DNA from: Muribaculaceae bacterium
GTDB lineage: Bacteria > Bacteroidota > Bacteroidia > Bacteroidales > Muribaculaceae
Length of the DNA: 64,000 bases
NCBI GenBank assembly: GCA_009775125.1
Contig: VSPD01000004.1
Coordinates: 61,773 to 125,772, forward strand
Reading direction: 5' to 3'
Shown: positions 18,842-27,677 of the stretch, piece after piece
Numbering within the stretch: position 1 is the first letter of the stretch
Layout: the number at the start of each line of letters is the position of its first letter
Made by a program: the position numbers and the translations under genes
Notes under the pieces: model-generated
Told to the model about the DNA's origin: nothing
Database searches by the model: none
The model's input: the letters and a program-made list of their open reading frames with translations, nothing else

Positions 18842-21688
18842 TTGAGAAAGATAACAATATACATCATGGCTGCGATCATCGCCCTGGCGATGACCGCCGG
18901 CTTTGCATCGTGCGGCACCGGACGCGCCGCGGTGAGAAACAATTCCTCCTACCGCCCCGCATCCGACTCAATTCCACTCGCTTCCGACGACCCTATCCGC
19001 AACTATATCGATTCGCTCGTCGCCCCGCCGGCCACTGCCCCCGACACCATTGCCGACACAGCTTCCGGCCTTCCCGAGCCTGTGGCCATGCCCGACTCGC
19101 TGCTCGCCGCCGCCGACTCCCTGCCGGCCGACACCACGGCATCAACCCCGAAGAAAAGCCGCATTGTCCGCCAAAAAGTCGACCTTGACGCCGCCGTCGA
19201 GTTTTCCGCAAAAGACTCAATGATTGTAATTCGCCGCGACTCAGCCATGATGTTCGGCCAAAGCTCCGTGTCCTACGGCGACATAAAACTCGACGCCGAC
19301 AATATCGACATGGACCTGCGCAACAACACTGTGTTTGCCGTCGGCACCACCGACTCGCTCGGCGACGTCACCGGCAAGCCCATATTCAACGAAAGCGGCA
19401 CCGACTACGAAGCCGCCACCATGCGCTACAACTTCAAGTCGAAAAAAGGATTCATCACCAACGTCGTGACCCAGCAAGGCGAAGGCTACCTCACCGGCGG
19501 CACCACCAAGCGCGACGACAACGAAGACTTCTATATACGCGACGGACGATACACCACCTGCGACGACCACGACTGCCCCCACTTCTACTTCCAGCTTACA
19601 AAAGCCAAAGTGCGCCCCGGCAAAAACATCGTAATGGGCCCCGCCTACATGGTGCTCGCCGGCCTGCCCCTGCCCCTGGCCGTGCCGTTCGGTTTCTTCC
19701 CGTTCACCGACAGCTACTCCTCGGGCGTGATCGTGCCCACATTCGGCGACGACTACCAGCGCGGATTCTACCTCCGCGACGGCGGCTACTACTTCGCCAT
19801 ATCCGACAACATGGACCTCGCCCTCACCGGCGAAATATACACAAAAGGCTCGTGGGGCCTGCGCGCGCAATCGTCGTATGTGAAACGCTACCGCTACAAC
19901 GGCTCATTCAACATCTCCTACCTCAAATCAATCTACGGCGACAAAGGAAGTCCCGACTACTCCGCGCAGACCAACTTCCAGATCGTTTGGAGCCACTCGC
20001 AAGACGCCAAGGCCAACCCAAACATGAACCTCTCGGCCTCCGTCAACTTCACCACCTCGGGCTACACCCGCAACGACCTCAACTCCTACTACTCCAACGC
20101 TTTCACCGAAAACACCAAAAGCTCTACCGTGAACATGACCTACCGGTTCCCCAACTCGAAATGGTCGCTGTCCACAACCATGAACATAGCCCAGCGCACA
20201 CAAGACTCAACACTGGCCGTGTCATTCCCCAACATTACGGTGTCGATGAGCCAGCTATACCCCTTCAAGCGCAAAAAAGCATCCGGCGACGAACGCTGGT
20301 ACGAAAAAATCAAAATATCATATAACGGGCAGTTCCAGAACTCGCTCACAGCCAAACAAAACGAGTTCTTCAAAAAATCGCTCATCAAAGACTGGCGCAA
20401 CGGCATGAAGCACTCGCTGCCCATCTCTGCCACCTTCAATGTCTTCAAATACATCAACATCACCCCCGACATCCGCCTCAACGACCGCATGTACACCTCC
20501 AAGGTGCGCCGCCACTGGGACGAAGTGCGAGGCGTCGAAGTGTGCGACACGGCCTACAATTTCTACAACGTGTGGGACTTCCAGGCATCCCTCTCGCTCG
20601 ACACCAAAATCTACGGCTTCTTCCAGCCCCTCCCCTTCCTCGGCAACAAGGTGAAGATGATACGCCACGTGCTCACACCCACAGTGTCGTTCTCGGCGTC
20701 GCCCGACTTCGGCTCGTCATTCTTCGGCTACTACGGCTCCTACGAGCGCCCCATGGCCGACGGCACACGCCAGAAACACACCTACTCGATGTTCCCCAAC
20801 TCGCTGTTCGGCGTGCCAACGCAAGGCAAAAACGGGTCGATATCCGTGTCTCTCGCCAACAACCTCGAGATGAAAGTAAAATCCGACGCCGACTCCACAG
20901 GCGAAAAGAAAATATCGCTCATCGAAAACCTCTCCATATCGCAAAGCTACAACTTCGCGGCCGACTCCCTGCGCTTCTCCGACATCAACACATCCCTGCT
21001 GCTGCGCCTCACCAAAGGCTTCAACCTCAACCTCAACGCCACCTGGGACGTCTACACCTACGCCCTCAACTCCTACGGCTCGCCCGTGCGCGTCAACAAG
21101 CTCCGCATAGCCTCCGGCAAAGGCTTCGGACGCCTCCGCTCCACCGGCACATCGTTCAGCTACACCTTCAACAACGACACCTTCAAGAAAAAGAAGGACA
21201 AAGACAAAAACAAAGACAACAATAACACCTCCGACGACGGCAACCCCTCGCGCTCCCAATCGACACGACGCAACGACGACGACCAAGCCGCCGATCAGGA
21301 ACTCACACCCGAAGGCTACGTCCGCTGGAACGTGCCCTGGAGCCTGTCTGTAAACTACTCCATCAACTACGGCTACGGCTCGTTCAACAAGCAAAAAATG
21401 GAATACGACAGCCGTATCACCCAAAACCTCAGCTTCTCCGGCAACCTCCGCCCCACGGCCAACTGGAACTTCTCATTCTCGGCGTCCTACAACTTCGACA
21501 CACACAAACTCGCCTACATGAACTGCAACATCTCGCGCGACCTCCACTGCTTCACCATGACAGCATCCTTCGTGCCCGTAGGCCCCTACAAAAGCTACAA
21601 CTTCCACATCGCCGTGAAATCATCCCTCCTCTCCGACTTCAAATACGACAAGCGCTCCAACTCCCGCAACGGCGTCACCTGGTACTAA
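18842..21688 (+). CDS. lptD: LPS-assembly outer-membrane protein LptD (OstA-like)
   Basis: The product has 948 residues. The start is uncertain: TTG at 18842 gives MRKITIYIMAAIIALAMTAG with a charged n-region suited to a signal sequence, while ATG at 18866 would begin inside the hydrophobic stretch. A Cys follows in GFASCG, as in a lipoprotein. An OstA/LptA-like jellyroll follows a Pro- and Asp-rich linker (VEFSAKDSMIVIRRDSAMMFGQ, YGDIKLDADNIDMDLRNNTVFAVG), then the LptD barrel (MVLAGLPLPLAVPFGFFPFTDSYSSG, DDYQRGFYLRDGGYYFAISDNMDL). A highly charged Lys/Asp loop lies near 780-800 (FKKKKDKDKNKDNNN). It inserts lipopolysaccharide into the outer leaflet. LptE is not in the window. Confidence 0.88.
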   Translation: MRKITIYIMAAIIALAMTAGFASCGTGRAAVRNNSSYRPASDSIPLASDDPIRNYIDSLVAPPATAPDTIADTASGLPEPVAMPDSLLAAADSLPADTTASTPKKSRIVRQKVDLDAAVEFSAKDSMIVIRRDSAMMFGQSSVSYGDIKLDADNIDMDLRNNTVFAVGTTDSLGDVTGKPIFNESGTDYEAATMRYNFKSKKGFITNVVTQQGEGYLTGGTTKRDDNEDFYIRDGRYTTCDDHDCPHFYFQLTKAKVRPGKNIVMGPAYMVLAGLPLPLAVPFGFFPFTDSYSSGVIVPTFGDDYQRGFYLRDGGYYFAISDNMDLALTGEIYTKGSWGLRAQSSYVKRYRYNGSFNISYLKSIYGDKGSPDYSAQTNFQIVWSHSQDAKANPNMNLSASVNFTTSGYTRNDLNSYYSNAFTENTKSSTVNMTYRFPNSKWSLSTTMNIAQRTQDSTLAVSFPNITVSMSQLYPFKRKKASGDERWYEKIKISYNGQFQNSLTAKQNEFFKKSLIKDWRNGMKHSLPISATFNVFKYINITPDIRLNDRMYTSKVRRHWDEVRGVEVCDTAYNFYNVWDFQASLSLDTKIYGFFQPLPFLGNKVKMIRHVLTPTVSFSASPDFGSSFFGYYGSYERPMADGTRQKHTYSMFPNSLFGVPTQGKNGSISVSLANNLEMKVKSDADSTGEKKISLIENLSISQSYNFAADSLRFSDINTSLLLRLTKGFNLNLNATWDVYTYALNSYGSPVRVNKLRIASGKGFGRLRSTGTSFSYTFNNDTFKKKKDKDKNKDNNNTSDDGNPSRSQSTRRNDDDQAADQELTPEGYVRWNVPWSLSVNYSINYGYGSFNKQKMEYDSRITQNLSFSGNLRPTANWNFSFSASYNFDTHKLAYMNCNISRDLHCFTMTASFVPVGPYKSYNFHIAVKSSLLSDFKYDKRSNSRNGVTWY

Positions 21689-21700
21689 CCGACCCTCGCC

Positions 21701-21780
21701 TTAAATCGACCTAAATCGACTTAACTCGATTTAACTCGATTTAAATCGAAATTAATCGTCTTAAATCGAAATTAATCAAC
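21701..21780. repeat. Eight-unit 10-bp array centred on TCGA (left)
   Basis: Eight consecutive 10-bp units of the form TTAAATCGAC/TTAACTCGAT fill the lptD 3' spacer. TCGA recurs every 10 bases at 21706, 21716, 21726, 21736, 21746 and 21766, with TCGT at 21756 and TCAA at 21776. The period is close to one DNA helical turn. Confidence 0.85.
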
Positions 21781-21798
21781 CCTTAAATCCTACACACC

Positions 21799-22551
21799 AT
21801 GCCTGTAAAAATAAATTCCACATCAGGCTATCTTTATCTTGACTCGTGGGTGCTGTCTTCAATCCTCCATCTGGGCACCATTGATTTCTGCAAGCGATTT
21901 CTAAACAATACCAACGACCCCGGCGGACGACAATATGCGCAAATGATCCAGGCCGCGCGCTCCGCACCGGCCAACATAGCCGAGGGCTCGTCGCGCAGAG
22001 ACACATCCAAAGAAACTTTCATGAAATTGACAGACGTGGCACGCGCCACCATTAGCGAACTTGCCTACGACTATCTATCCATAATTTTATCCGAAAACCA
22101 AGTGCCCTGGGAAATGACCGATACCCGGTGGCGTCAAATACATGATATTCGCCTGACTCGTCCTATATATTCCAACAATCTAATGCACGATGTTGGCGCG
22201 CACATTCTTACACAGAAAAGGCTTTTCGATCCTTGGCTGCAATCCAATGACAAGATGGTGGTTGCCAATGCCATGCTCATTATTTGCGGGCGCATCGGCA
22301 AAATGATAAAGCGGCAACTTGAACAAAATCTTGCCGAATTCAGCCAAACGGGAGGATTCACCGAAAATCTCACCACCTTGCGCATCGAGACACTGAAAGA
22401 CAAAGCCCGAAATGAAGGCTCTCCCTCATGCCCAAAATGCGGCAAGCCCATGCTGAAACGCACGGCAAAAAAAGGCCAAAATGCAGGCTCTCAATTTTGG
22501 AGTTGCAGCGACTATCCCAATTGCCACGGGACACGCCCCCTCTCGACCTAA
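21799..22551 (+). CDS. Four-helix-bundle suffix-domain protein with a C4 topoisomerase-type zinc ribbon
   Basis: The product has 250 residues. The N-terminal ~115 match the four-helix-bundle family found in rRNA intervening sequences and in Avd-like proteins (GGRQYAQMIQAARSAPANIAEGSSRR, FMKLTDVARATISELAYDY). The C-terminus has a zinc ribbon with Cys211, Cys214, Cys236 and Cys242 (CPKCGKPM, FWSCSDYPNCHG), of the kind seen at the end of topoisomerase I. The function of this combination is not known to me; nucleic-acid binding is a fair guess. The last residues LST and the stop lie inside the right-hand 10-bp TCGA array, and a matching array precedes the gene, so the gene and its flanks look like one cassette. 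Confidence 0.75.
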   Translation: MPVKINSTSGYLYLDSWVLSSILHLGTIDFCKRFLNNTNDPGGRQYAQMIQAARSAPANIAEGSSRRDTSKETFMKLTDVARATISELAYDYLSIILSENQVPWEMTDTRWRQIHDIRLTRPIYSNNLMHDVGAHILTQKRLFDPWLQSNDKMVVANAMLIICGRIGKMIKRQLEQNLAEFSQTGGFTENLTTLRIETLKDKARNEGSPSCPKCGKPMLKRTAKKGQNAGSQFWSCSDYPNCHGTRPLST

Positions 22552-22610
22552 CTCGATTTCCCTCGACCTAATTCGATATATCTCGATATAAATCGATTTC
22601 TCTCGATTTA
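22541..22610. repeat. Seven-unit 10-bp array centred on TCGA (right)
   Basis: Seven units of 10 bp, each with TCGA at positions 22543, 22553, 22563, 22573, 22583, 22593 and 22603, fill the convergent spacer. The array includes the stop codon of the four-helix gene (22549-22551) and that of truA (22608-22610). Confidence 0.9.
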
Positions 22611-23333
22611 ATATTTCACATCCCAGAGGTAGAGGGCGTGGGCGGGCATGGATGTGCCGGCGGCGCAGCGGTCGAGGCGGTCGAGGATGGCGATGACAGC
22701 CTCGGGTGCCATCTTGCCGCGGCCCACGTCGACGAGGGTGCCCACCACGGCGCGCACCATGTTGCGCAGGAAGCGGTCGGCTGTGATTTCAAAGTACCAT
22801 AGCCCGGGGCGTTCTTCCACCCAGCGGGCAACGCGCAGGTCGCAGATGTTGGTTTTTACTTGTGTGTGCAGTTTAGAGAAAGAAGTGAAGTCGCGCCGCC
22901 CAAGGAGCAAAGCGGCCGCGCGGTTCATGGACTCGAAGTCGAGGCCGGCGGGAGCCTGCCAGCACAGGCGGTGGAAGAATGCGGTCTTTTCAGTAGTCAC
23001 ATAATAGCGATAGGTGCGCTCGGTGGCGTCGAAACGCGCGTGTGCGTCGTCGGCAACGGGCCACACACGCTCCACGGCTATGTCGCGGCCCACCATGGCG
23101 TTGAGCCGGCGCACGATATCGGCCGGCAGAGGCTCGCGGACATCGAAATGCGCCACCATGCAGCGGGCGTTCACGCCCGTGTCGGTGCGCCCGGCGCCAG
23201 TCACGCCTATTTTCTCGCGCAGCAGTTTGCCCAGGGCATCTTCAAGGACACCCTGCACCGTGGGGCCGTTGGGCTGTATCTGCCAGCCCACATACGGCGC
23301 CCCGCAATATTGCAACTGCATGAAATAGCGCAT
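22608..23333 (-). CDS. truA: tRNA pseudouridine(38-40) synthase TruA
   Basis: The product has 241 residues. The catalytic Asp51 lies in GAGRTDTGVNA, with the family motifs YCGAPYVGWQIQPNGPTVQGVLEDAL at the N-terminus and FLRNMVRAVVGTLVDVGRGKM near the C-terminus. It converts uridines 38-40 in the anticodon arm of many tRNAs to pseudouridine. Its stop codon is the last unit of the TCGA array. The gene is followed upstream by a repeat-filled spacer and speA, and no clear promoter is visible. Confidence 0.95.
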   Translation of the reverse strand: MRYFMQLQYCGAPYVGWQIQPNGPTVQGVLEDALGKLLREKIGVTGAGRTDTGVNARCMVAHFDVREPLPADIVRRLNAMVGRDIAVERVWPVADDAHARFDATERTYRYYVTTEKTAFFHRLCWQAPAGLDFESMNRAAALLLGRRDFTSFSKLHTQVKTNICDLRVARWVEERPGLWYFEITADRFLRNMVRAVVGTLVDVGRGKMAPEAVIAILDRLDRCAAGTSMPAHALYLWDVKY

Positions 23334-23337
23334 TATT

Positions 23338-23430
23338 AATTACGAATGACGAATGACGAATGACGAATTATGAATGACTAATGACTAACACAGAAATTAG
23401 TCATTAGTCATTCTTCATTCGTAATTACTT
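23338..23430. repeat. GACGAAT tandem repeat forming an inverted repeat
   Basis: Copies of the 7-base word ACGAATG fill 23343-23370, followed by ATGACTAATGACT and its near inverse AGTCATTAGTCATT at 23399-23412. The outer arms TAATTACGAATGA and TCATTCGTAATTA also pair. The right arm contains the speA stop codon (23425-23427). Confidence 0.7.
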
Positions 23431-25323
23431 TTCAAGATATGTATATCCGAACAGTCCCGATTTGTAGGTCGACAGGAAATCGCGGCCTTCTTCGGGCGAT
23501 ATCTTGCCCTGCTTCATAGATGCCGTTACCCACATCTCCACGTTGCGAACAAGCCGCTTGGGATTAAACTGGACGTATTCCAGCACGTCGGACACGCGCT
23601 CGCCCTCGATGGTCTGGTCGATAGTGTATCCGTCCTTGTCGACACGCACATGCACCACGTTGGTGTCGCCGAAAAGATTGTGCATGTCGCCCAATATCTC
23701 CTGATATGCTCCCACGAGGAACACGCCGATATAATAAGGCTCGTTGGGACGCACAGTGTGCACCGGCAGCGACGACGACACCACGTCGGGCGTGGATATG
23801 AAATGGGCAATTTTGCCGTCGGAATCGCACGTTATGTCCTGAATTGTGCAGGTGCGCGTGGGCTTCTCGTCGAGGCGCGCTATGGGCATGATCGGGAAAA
23901 TCTGGTCGATCGACCACGAATCGGGCAGCGACTGGAAGAGCGAGAAGTTGCAGAAATATTTGTCGGGCACCATGCGCGAGATTTTGCGGAATTCCTCGGG
24001 CGCGTGTTTCATCGACGAGGCTATGTCGCCCACTTCGCGGGCCACGCTCCAGAACAGTTTCTCGATCTGGGCGCGTGTGCGCAGGTCGAGCATGCCGAGC
24101 GAGAATCGGTCAAGCGCCTCCTCGCGTATCTGCAAGGCATCGTGCCACGACTCGAAGATGCGCGGAGCCGAAAGTTTGTCCCATATCTCGTAAAGCTCCA
24201 CGGCAAGCTCGTGGGCGCCTTCGGGAAGCTCCTCGTTGTCGCGCCACGAGGGCAGCGACGTGGTTTCGAGAGCCTCGAAGATAAGGATGGAATGGTGGGC
24301 CGAGAGAGAGCGTCCGCTCTCGGTGATGATGTTAGGCTGTTTGAGGCCGTTTTTTACGCACACGTCGACAAGCGACGACACGGCATCGTTGGCATACTCC
24401 TGGATGGAATAATTCATCGAGCTTTCCGACGCCGACGACCGGCTGCCGTCGTAGTCCACGCCAAGGCCGCCGCCGATGTCGACAAAGTCGATATCGAAGC
24501 CCATCTGCGAGAGCTGCACATAAAATTGCATGGCCTCGCGCAGGGCGTTCTTTATCAGGCGTATCTTGGTAATCTGGCTTCCGATATGGAAATGTATCAG
24601 TTTGAGACAGTCGACAAGATTCTGCTTCTGCAAAAACGCTATGGCTTCGAGCAATTCCGACGAATTCAAGCCGAATTTCGACGAGTCGCCGCCCGATTCG
24701 GCCCATTTGCCGGCTCCGGTGCTCGACAGCTTGATGCGGATGCCGATATTTGGCCGCAGCTTGAGCCGTTTCGAAATCTCGGCGATGAGTTGCAGCTCGT
24801 TGAGTTTTTCCACCACCAGATAGATGTTGCGGCCCATCTTCTGCGCCAGCAGGGCAAGCTCGATATAGCTCGCATCCTTGTATCCGTTGCAGATAATAAG
24901 GGCGTTTTCAGAGATATTGGTGGCGAGCACGGCATGAAGCTCGGGTTTCGACCCGGCCTCGAGGCCGATGTTGAATTTTTTCCCGTAGGTCACTATTTCC
25001 TCGACTACCTGCCGCATCTGATTCACCTTTATGGGGTAAATCAAAAAATTACGGGCTTTGTAGTCGTATTCCTCGGCGGCACGCTCGAAGCAATGCGAAA
25101 TTTTTTCGATACGGTTGTCGAGTATGTCGGGAAAGCGCAGAAGCACGGGAGCGGTGATGTCGCGCAGTTGCAATTCGTCGATAATCTCTTTTAAATCGAC
25201 GTGCGCGCACCCCTCGCGGGGGCACACCGTGACATGGCCGTTATCGTTAATCGAGAAATAGTTACGGCCCCAACCTTTAATATTATAAAGCTCGGCACTG
25301 TCGTCAATACGCCATTTTCTCAT
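23425..25323 (-). CDS. speA: Biosynthetic arginine decarboxylase (PLP-dependent)
   Basis: The product has 632 residues, the usual SpeA length. The pyridoxal-phosphate lysine is Lys99 in FLIYPIKVNQMRQVVEEI; LIHFHIGSQI and DIGGGLGVDYDGSRSSA are the TIM-barrel phosphate- and substrate-binding motifs. It turns arginine into agmatine, the first step of one polyamine route. The gene lies between truA and purB on the same strand but is separated from both by repeat-filled spacers. No downstream agmatine enzyme is in the window. Confidence 0.95.
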   Translation of the reverse strand: MRKWRIDDSAELYNIKGWGRNYFSINDNGHVTVCPREGCAHVDLKEIIDELQLRDITAPVLLRFPDILDNRIEKISHCFERAAEEYDYKARNFLIYPIKVNQMRQVVEEIVTYGKKFNIGLEAGSKPELHAVLATNISENALIICNGYKDASYIELALLAQKMGRNIYLVVEKLNELQLIAEISKRLKLRPNIGIRIKLSSTGAGKWAESGGDSSKFGLNSSELLEAIAFLQKQNLVDCLKLIHFHIGSQITKIRLIKNALREAMQFYVQLSQMGFDIDFVDIGGGLGVDYDGSRSSASESSMNYSIQEYANDAVSSLVDVCVKNGLKQPNIITESGRSLSAHHSILIFEALETTSLPSWRDNEELPEGAHELAVELYEIWDKLSAPRIFESWHDALQIREEALDRFSLGMLDLRTRAQIEKLFWSVAREVGDIASSMKHAPEEFRKISRMVPDKYFCNFSLFQSLPDSWSIDQIFPIMPIARLDEKPTRTCTIQDITCDSDGKIAHFISTPDVVSSSLPVHTVRPNEPYYIGVFLVGAYQEILGDMHNLFGDTNVVHVRVDKDGYTIDQTIEGERVSDVLEYVQFNPKRLVRNVEMWVTASMKQGKISPEEGRDFLSTYKSGLFGYTYLEK

Positions 25324-25333
25324 TATCCGGTGG

Positions 25334-25372
25334 TGGTAATTAGTCGTTGGTAATCAGTCGTTGGTAATTAGT
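25334..25372. repeat. Three tandem 14-bp repeats running into the purB stop codon
   Basis: TGGTAATTAGTCGT at 25334-25347, TGGTAATCAGTCGT at 25348-25361 and a partial TGGTAATTAGT at 25362-25372. The third copy contains the purB stop (25368-25370). Confidence 0.85.
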
Positions 25373-26723
25373 ATCCTGTGTAAGTCTGGGGCGAGAGAGC
25401 GTGGAGCTCGGCGCGCACGGCATCCGACACCTCGAGGCTGTCGATGAAGGCGGCGATGCTTTCGCGTGTCACGCCGGTATTTACGCGTGTAAGGGCTTTG
25501 AGAGCCTCGTAGGGGTTGGGATAGCCCTCGCGGCGGAGTATCGTCTGGATACCCTCGGCCACTACGCTCCACATGGCTTCAAGGTCGGCGTCGATAGCCG
25601 TGCGGTTGAGAAGGAGCTTGCCAAGGCCCTTGCGGGTGGAGGCAATGGCGATGAGGCCGTGGGCAAGAGGCATGCCCACATTGCGGAGCACGGTAGAGTC
25701 CGTGAGGTCGCGTTGCAGACGCGACACGGGCAGCTTCTGGCTCAGATGGCCGAGCAGGGCGTTGGCAATGCCGAGATTGCCCTCCGAGTTCTCATAGTCG
25801 ATGGGGTTCACCTTATGAGGCATGGCTGATGAGCCAACCTCGCCGGCCTTGATTATCTGCTTGAAATAATCCATCGAGATATACATCCACATATCGCGGT
25901 CGAGGTCGAGGATTATCGTGTTGATACGGCGCAGGGCGTCGAAAAGCGCGGCCAGATTGTCGTAATTGGAAATCTGAGTGGTGTATTCCTCGCGCTCGAT
26001 GCCAAGTTTCTCGTTGAGGAAATTGCGGGCGAAAGCAGGCCAGTCGACATTCGGATATGCGGCACGGTGGGCGTTGAAATTACCCGTGGCGCCGCCGAAT
26101 TTACCAGACACCTTCACAGCGTCGAGGGCTGCAAGCTGCTCCTCCAGACGGTAGACAAACACCATGAACTCCTTGCCCAGGCGCGTAGGCGACGCAGGTT
26201 GGCCGTGAGTCTTGGCAAGCATCGGCACATCCTTCCATTCCTCGGCGCGGGCGCGAAGGTCGTCGATGAGCGACACCACAGCCGGACGGTACACCTCGGC
26301 AAGAGCGTCGCGGATGCTCAAAGGCACAGCCGTGTTGTTGATATCCTGCGAGGTAAGGCCAAAGTGGATAAACTCCTTGTACATGTTGATGTCGACCGAC
26401 ACATGCAGGGCGTCGAACTGCTCCTTGATGAAATATTCCACAGCCTTGACGTCGTGATTGGTCACAGACTCTATCTGCTTCACGCGGGCAGCCTGCTCCA
26501 CGGTGAACTGGCGGTAGATGCCGCGAATCACCTCCTTGTCGATTTCACCGAGCGCCGGCAGCTGCGGCAGCCCGAGTTCGGTGAGGGCTATGAAGTACTC
26601 AATTTCGACACGCACACGGTATTTTATCAGCGCATATTCCGAGAAAAACTCGTCGAGACGCTCACACTTCGAGCGGTAGCGGCCATCGACCGCGCTAATT
26701 GCCGTCAAGCTGGTAAGTTCCAT
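25368..26723 (-). CDS. purB: Adenylosuccinate lyase
   Basis: The product has 451 residues, similar to E. coli PurB. The fumarase/aspartase superfamily signature is at 297-307 (GSSAMPHKVNP), and the catalytic His regions are visible as TNHDVKAVEYF (89-98) and KTHGQPASPT (171-180). It acts twice in purine synthesis, releasing fumarate from SAICAR and from adenylosuccinate. It has its own promoter at 26757-26785. Confidence 0.96.
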   Translation of the reverse strand: MELTSLTAISAVDGRYRSKCERLDEFFSEYALIKYRVRVEIEYFIALTELGLPQLPALGEIDKEVIRGIYRQFTVEQAARVKQIESVTNHDVKAVEYFIKEQFDALHVSVDINMYKEFIHFGLTSQDINNTAVPLSIRDALAEVYRPAVVSLIDDLRARAEEWKDVPMLAKTHGQPASPTRLGKEFMVFVYRLEEQLAALDAVKVSGKFGGATGNFNAHRAAYPNVDWPAFARNFLNEKLGIEREEYTTQISNYDNLAALFDALRRINTIILDLDRDMWMYISMDYFKQIIKAGEVGSSAMPHKVNPIDYENSEGNLGIANALLGHLSQKLPVSRLQRDLTDSTVLRNVGMPLAHGLIAIASTRKGLGKLLLNRTAIDADLEAMWSVVAEGIQTILRREGYPNPYEALKALTRVNTGVTRESIAAFIDSLEVSDAVRAELHALSPQTYTGY

Positions 26724-26756
26724 TATCAGTTTCGTTTCAAGTTAAAAATCAAAGTG

Positions 26757-26785
26757 CAAAGATAAGCAAAACCCACCAATTACAA
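26757..26785 (-). promoter_or_regulatory. purB promoter
   Basis: Minus-strand -7 box TATCTTTG (26764 to 26757) with -33 TTG (26785 to 26783) and an 18-base spacer, about 34 bases from the purB start. Confidence 0.7.
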
Positions 26786-26858
26786 TTCCATTTTTTATGT
26801 TTTTTATCCACACATCAAAAAATTATCCCCAAAATTTCATTATCCCGATATTTTACAT

Positions 26859-26866
26859 TACCTTTG
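26859..26866 (+). promoter_or_regulatory. -7 box of the TPR gene promoter
   Basis: TACCTTTG at 26859-26866 lies 48 bases before the ATG. No TTG is seen at the -33 distance, only an A/T-rich stretch, so the promoter is probable rather than certain. Confidence 0.6.
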
Positions 26867-26913
26867 CAATTTGAAAACCAACCCCCGCGAATAATAAAAT
26901 CACAACATAATCA

Positions 26914-27552
26914 ATGGAAACCCCGAATCAAAACCCGACGGAAGAAAAAGACCTCATCCAGTCTGCAAAAGACAACAAAAAGACAATCATCACTGCCGCT
27001 ATCGCCGTAGTAGCCGTTGCCGTCATCGCAATAGTATGGTTCCTTGTTAACCAGAACGGAGCAAAAGACGCCGACGAAGCAATAGCCCTGGCCGACATCG
27101 AGCAGAACGACTCCACAGCCCTCGCCCTCTACAAAGACGCAGCCAAACTCGGCCACGCCTCCGGCAACCGCGCCAAACTCAACGCCGCCATCGCACTCTA
27201 CAACGACGGCAAATACCAGGAAGCCCTCGACTACCTCAAAGACGCATCCGTAAACTCCGACATCGTAGAAGCCGGACAATACTCCCTCATGGGCGACTGC
27301 TACGTCAACCTCAAACAAAACGCCGAAGCCCTCAAAGCATTCGACAAAGCAATCTCCGCAGCCGACGGCAACCCCCAGATCGTGCCCTTCATCCTCGTCA
27401 AGAAAGCCAACATCTACCGCGCCGAAGCCAACTACAAGGACGAAGCCAAGGCTTACGAAACAATAATCAAAGACTATCCCGAATACGCCCAGAGCCGCCG
27501 CTTCGACATCCGCGCATATGCCGAACGCGCAAAAGCCCAGGCAGGCGAATAA
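26914..27552 (+). CDS. Membrane-anchored tetratricopeptide repeat protein
   Basis: The product has 212 residues: a short charged cytoplasmic N-terminus, one membrane helix at about 24-46 (TIITAAIAVVAVAVIAIVWFLV) and three or four TPR units (AALALYKDAAKLG-like, AALYNDGKYQEALDYLKDA, GDCYVNLKQNAEALKAFDKAI, ANIYRAEANYKDEAKAYETII). The layout resembles YfgM-type periplasmic TPR proteins that assist secretion or envelope assembly; that comparison is by architecture only. It is a single-gene unit with a promoter upstream and a terminator downstream. Confidence 0.75.
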   Translation: METPNQNPTEEKDLIQSAKDNKKTIITAAIAVVAVAVIAIVWFLVNQNGAKDADEAIALADIEQNDSTALALYKDAAKLGHASGNRAKLNAAIALYNDGKYQEALDYLKDASVNSDIVEAGQYSLMGDCYVNLKQNAEALKAFDKAISAADGNPQIVPFILVKKANIYRAEANYKDEAKAYETIIKDYPEYAQSRRFDIRAYAERAKAQAGE

Positions 27553-27604
27553 CATCAAGCCTCATTAAAGACCTTAAAGTCCTTAATGACCTTAAACCTT
27601 ATCA

Positions 27605-27646
27605 AAGGGCTTTGAGAGCATCCGCCTCTTAAAGCCCTTATTTTTT
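27605..27646 (+). terminator. Intrinsic terminator after the TPR gene
   Basis: Stem AAGGGCTTTGAGAG (27605-27618) with CTCTTAAAGCCCTT (to 27639), then ATTTTTT. It lies 52 bases past the stop. Bases 27651-27677 hold a short CTCCCCAAC word repeat before the next ATG. Confidence 0.85.
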
Positions 27647-27677
27647 CACCCTCCCCAACTCCCAAACTCCCCAACCA

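Noticed and set aside
23338..23430. Possible CRISPR array
   Set aside because: The repeats are 7-base words without constant-length spacers, and no cas gene is near.
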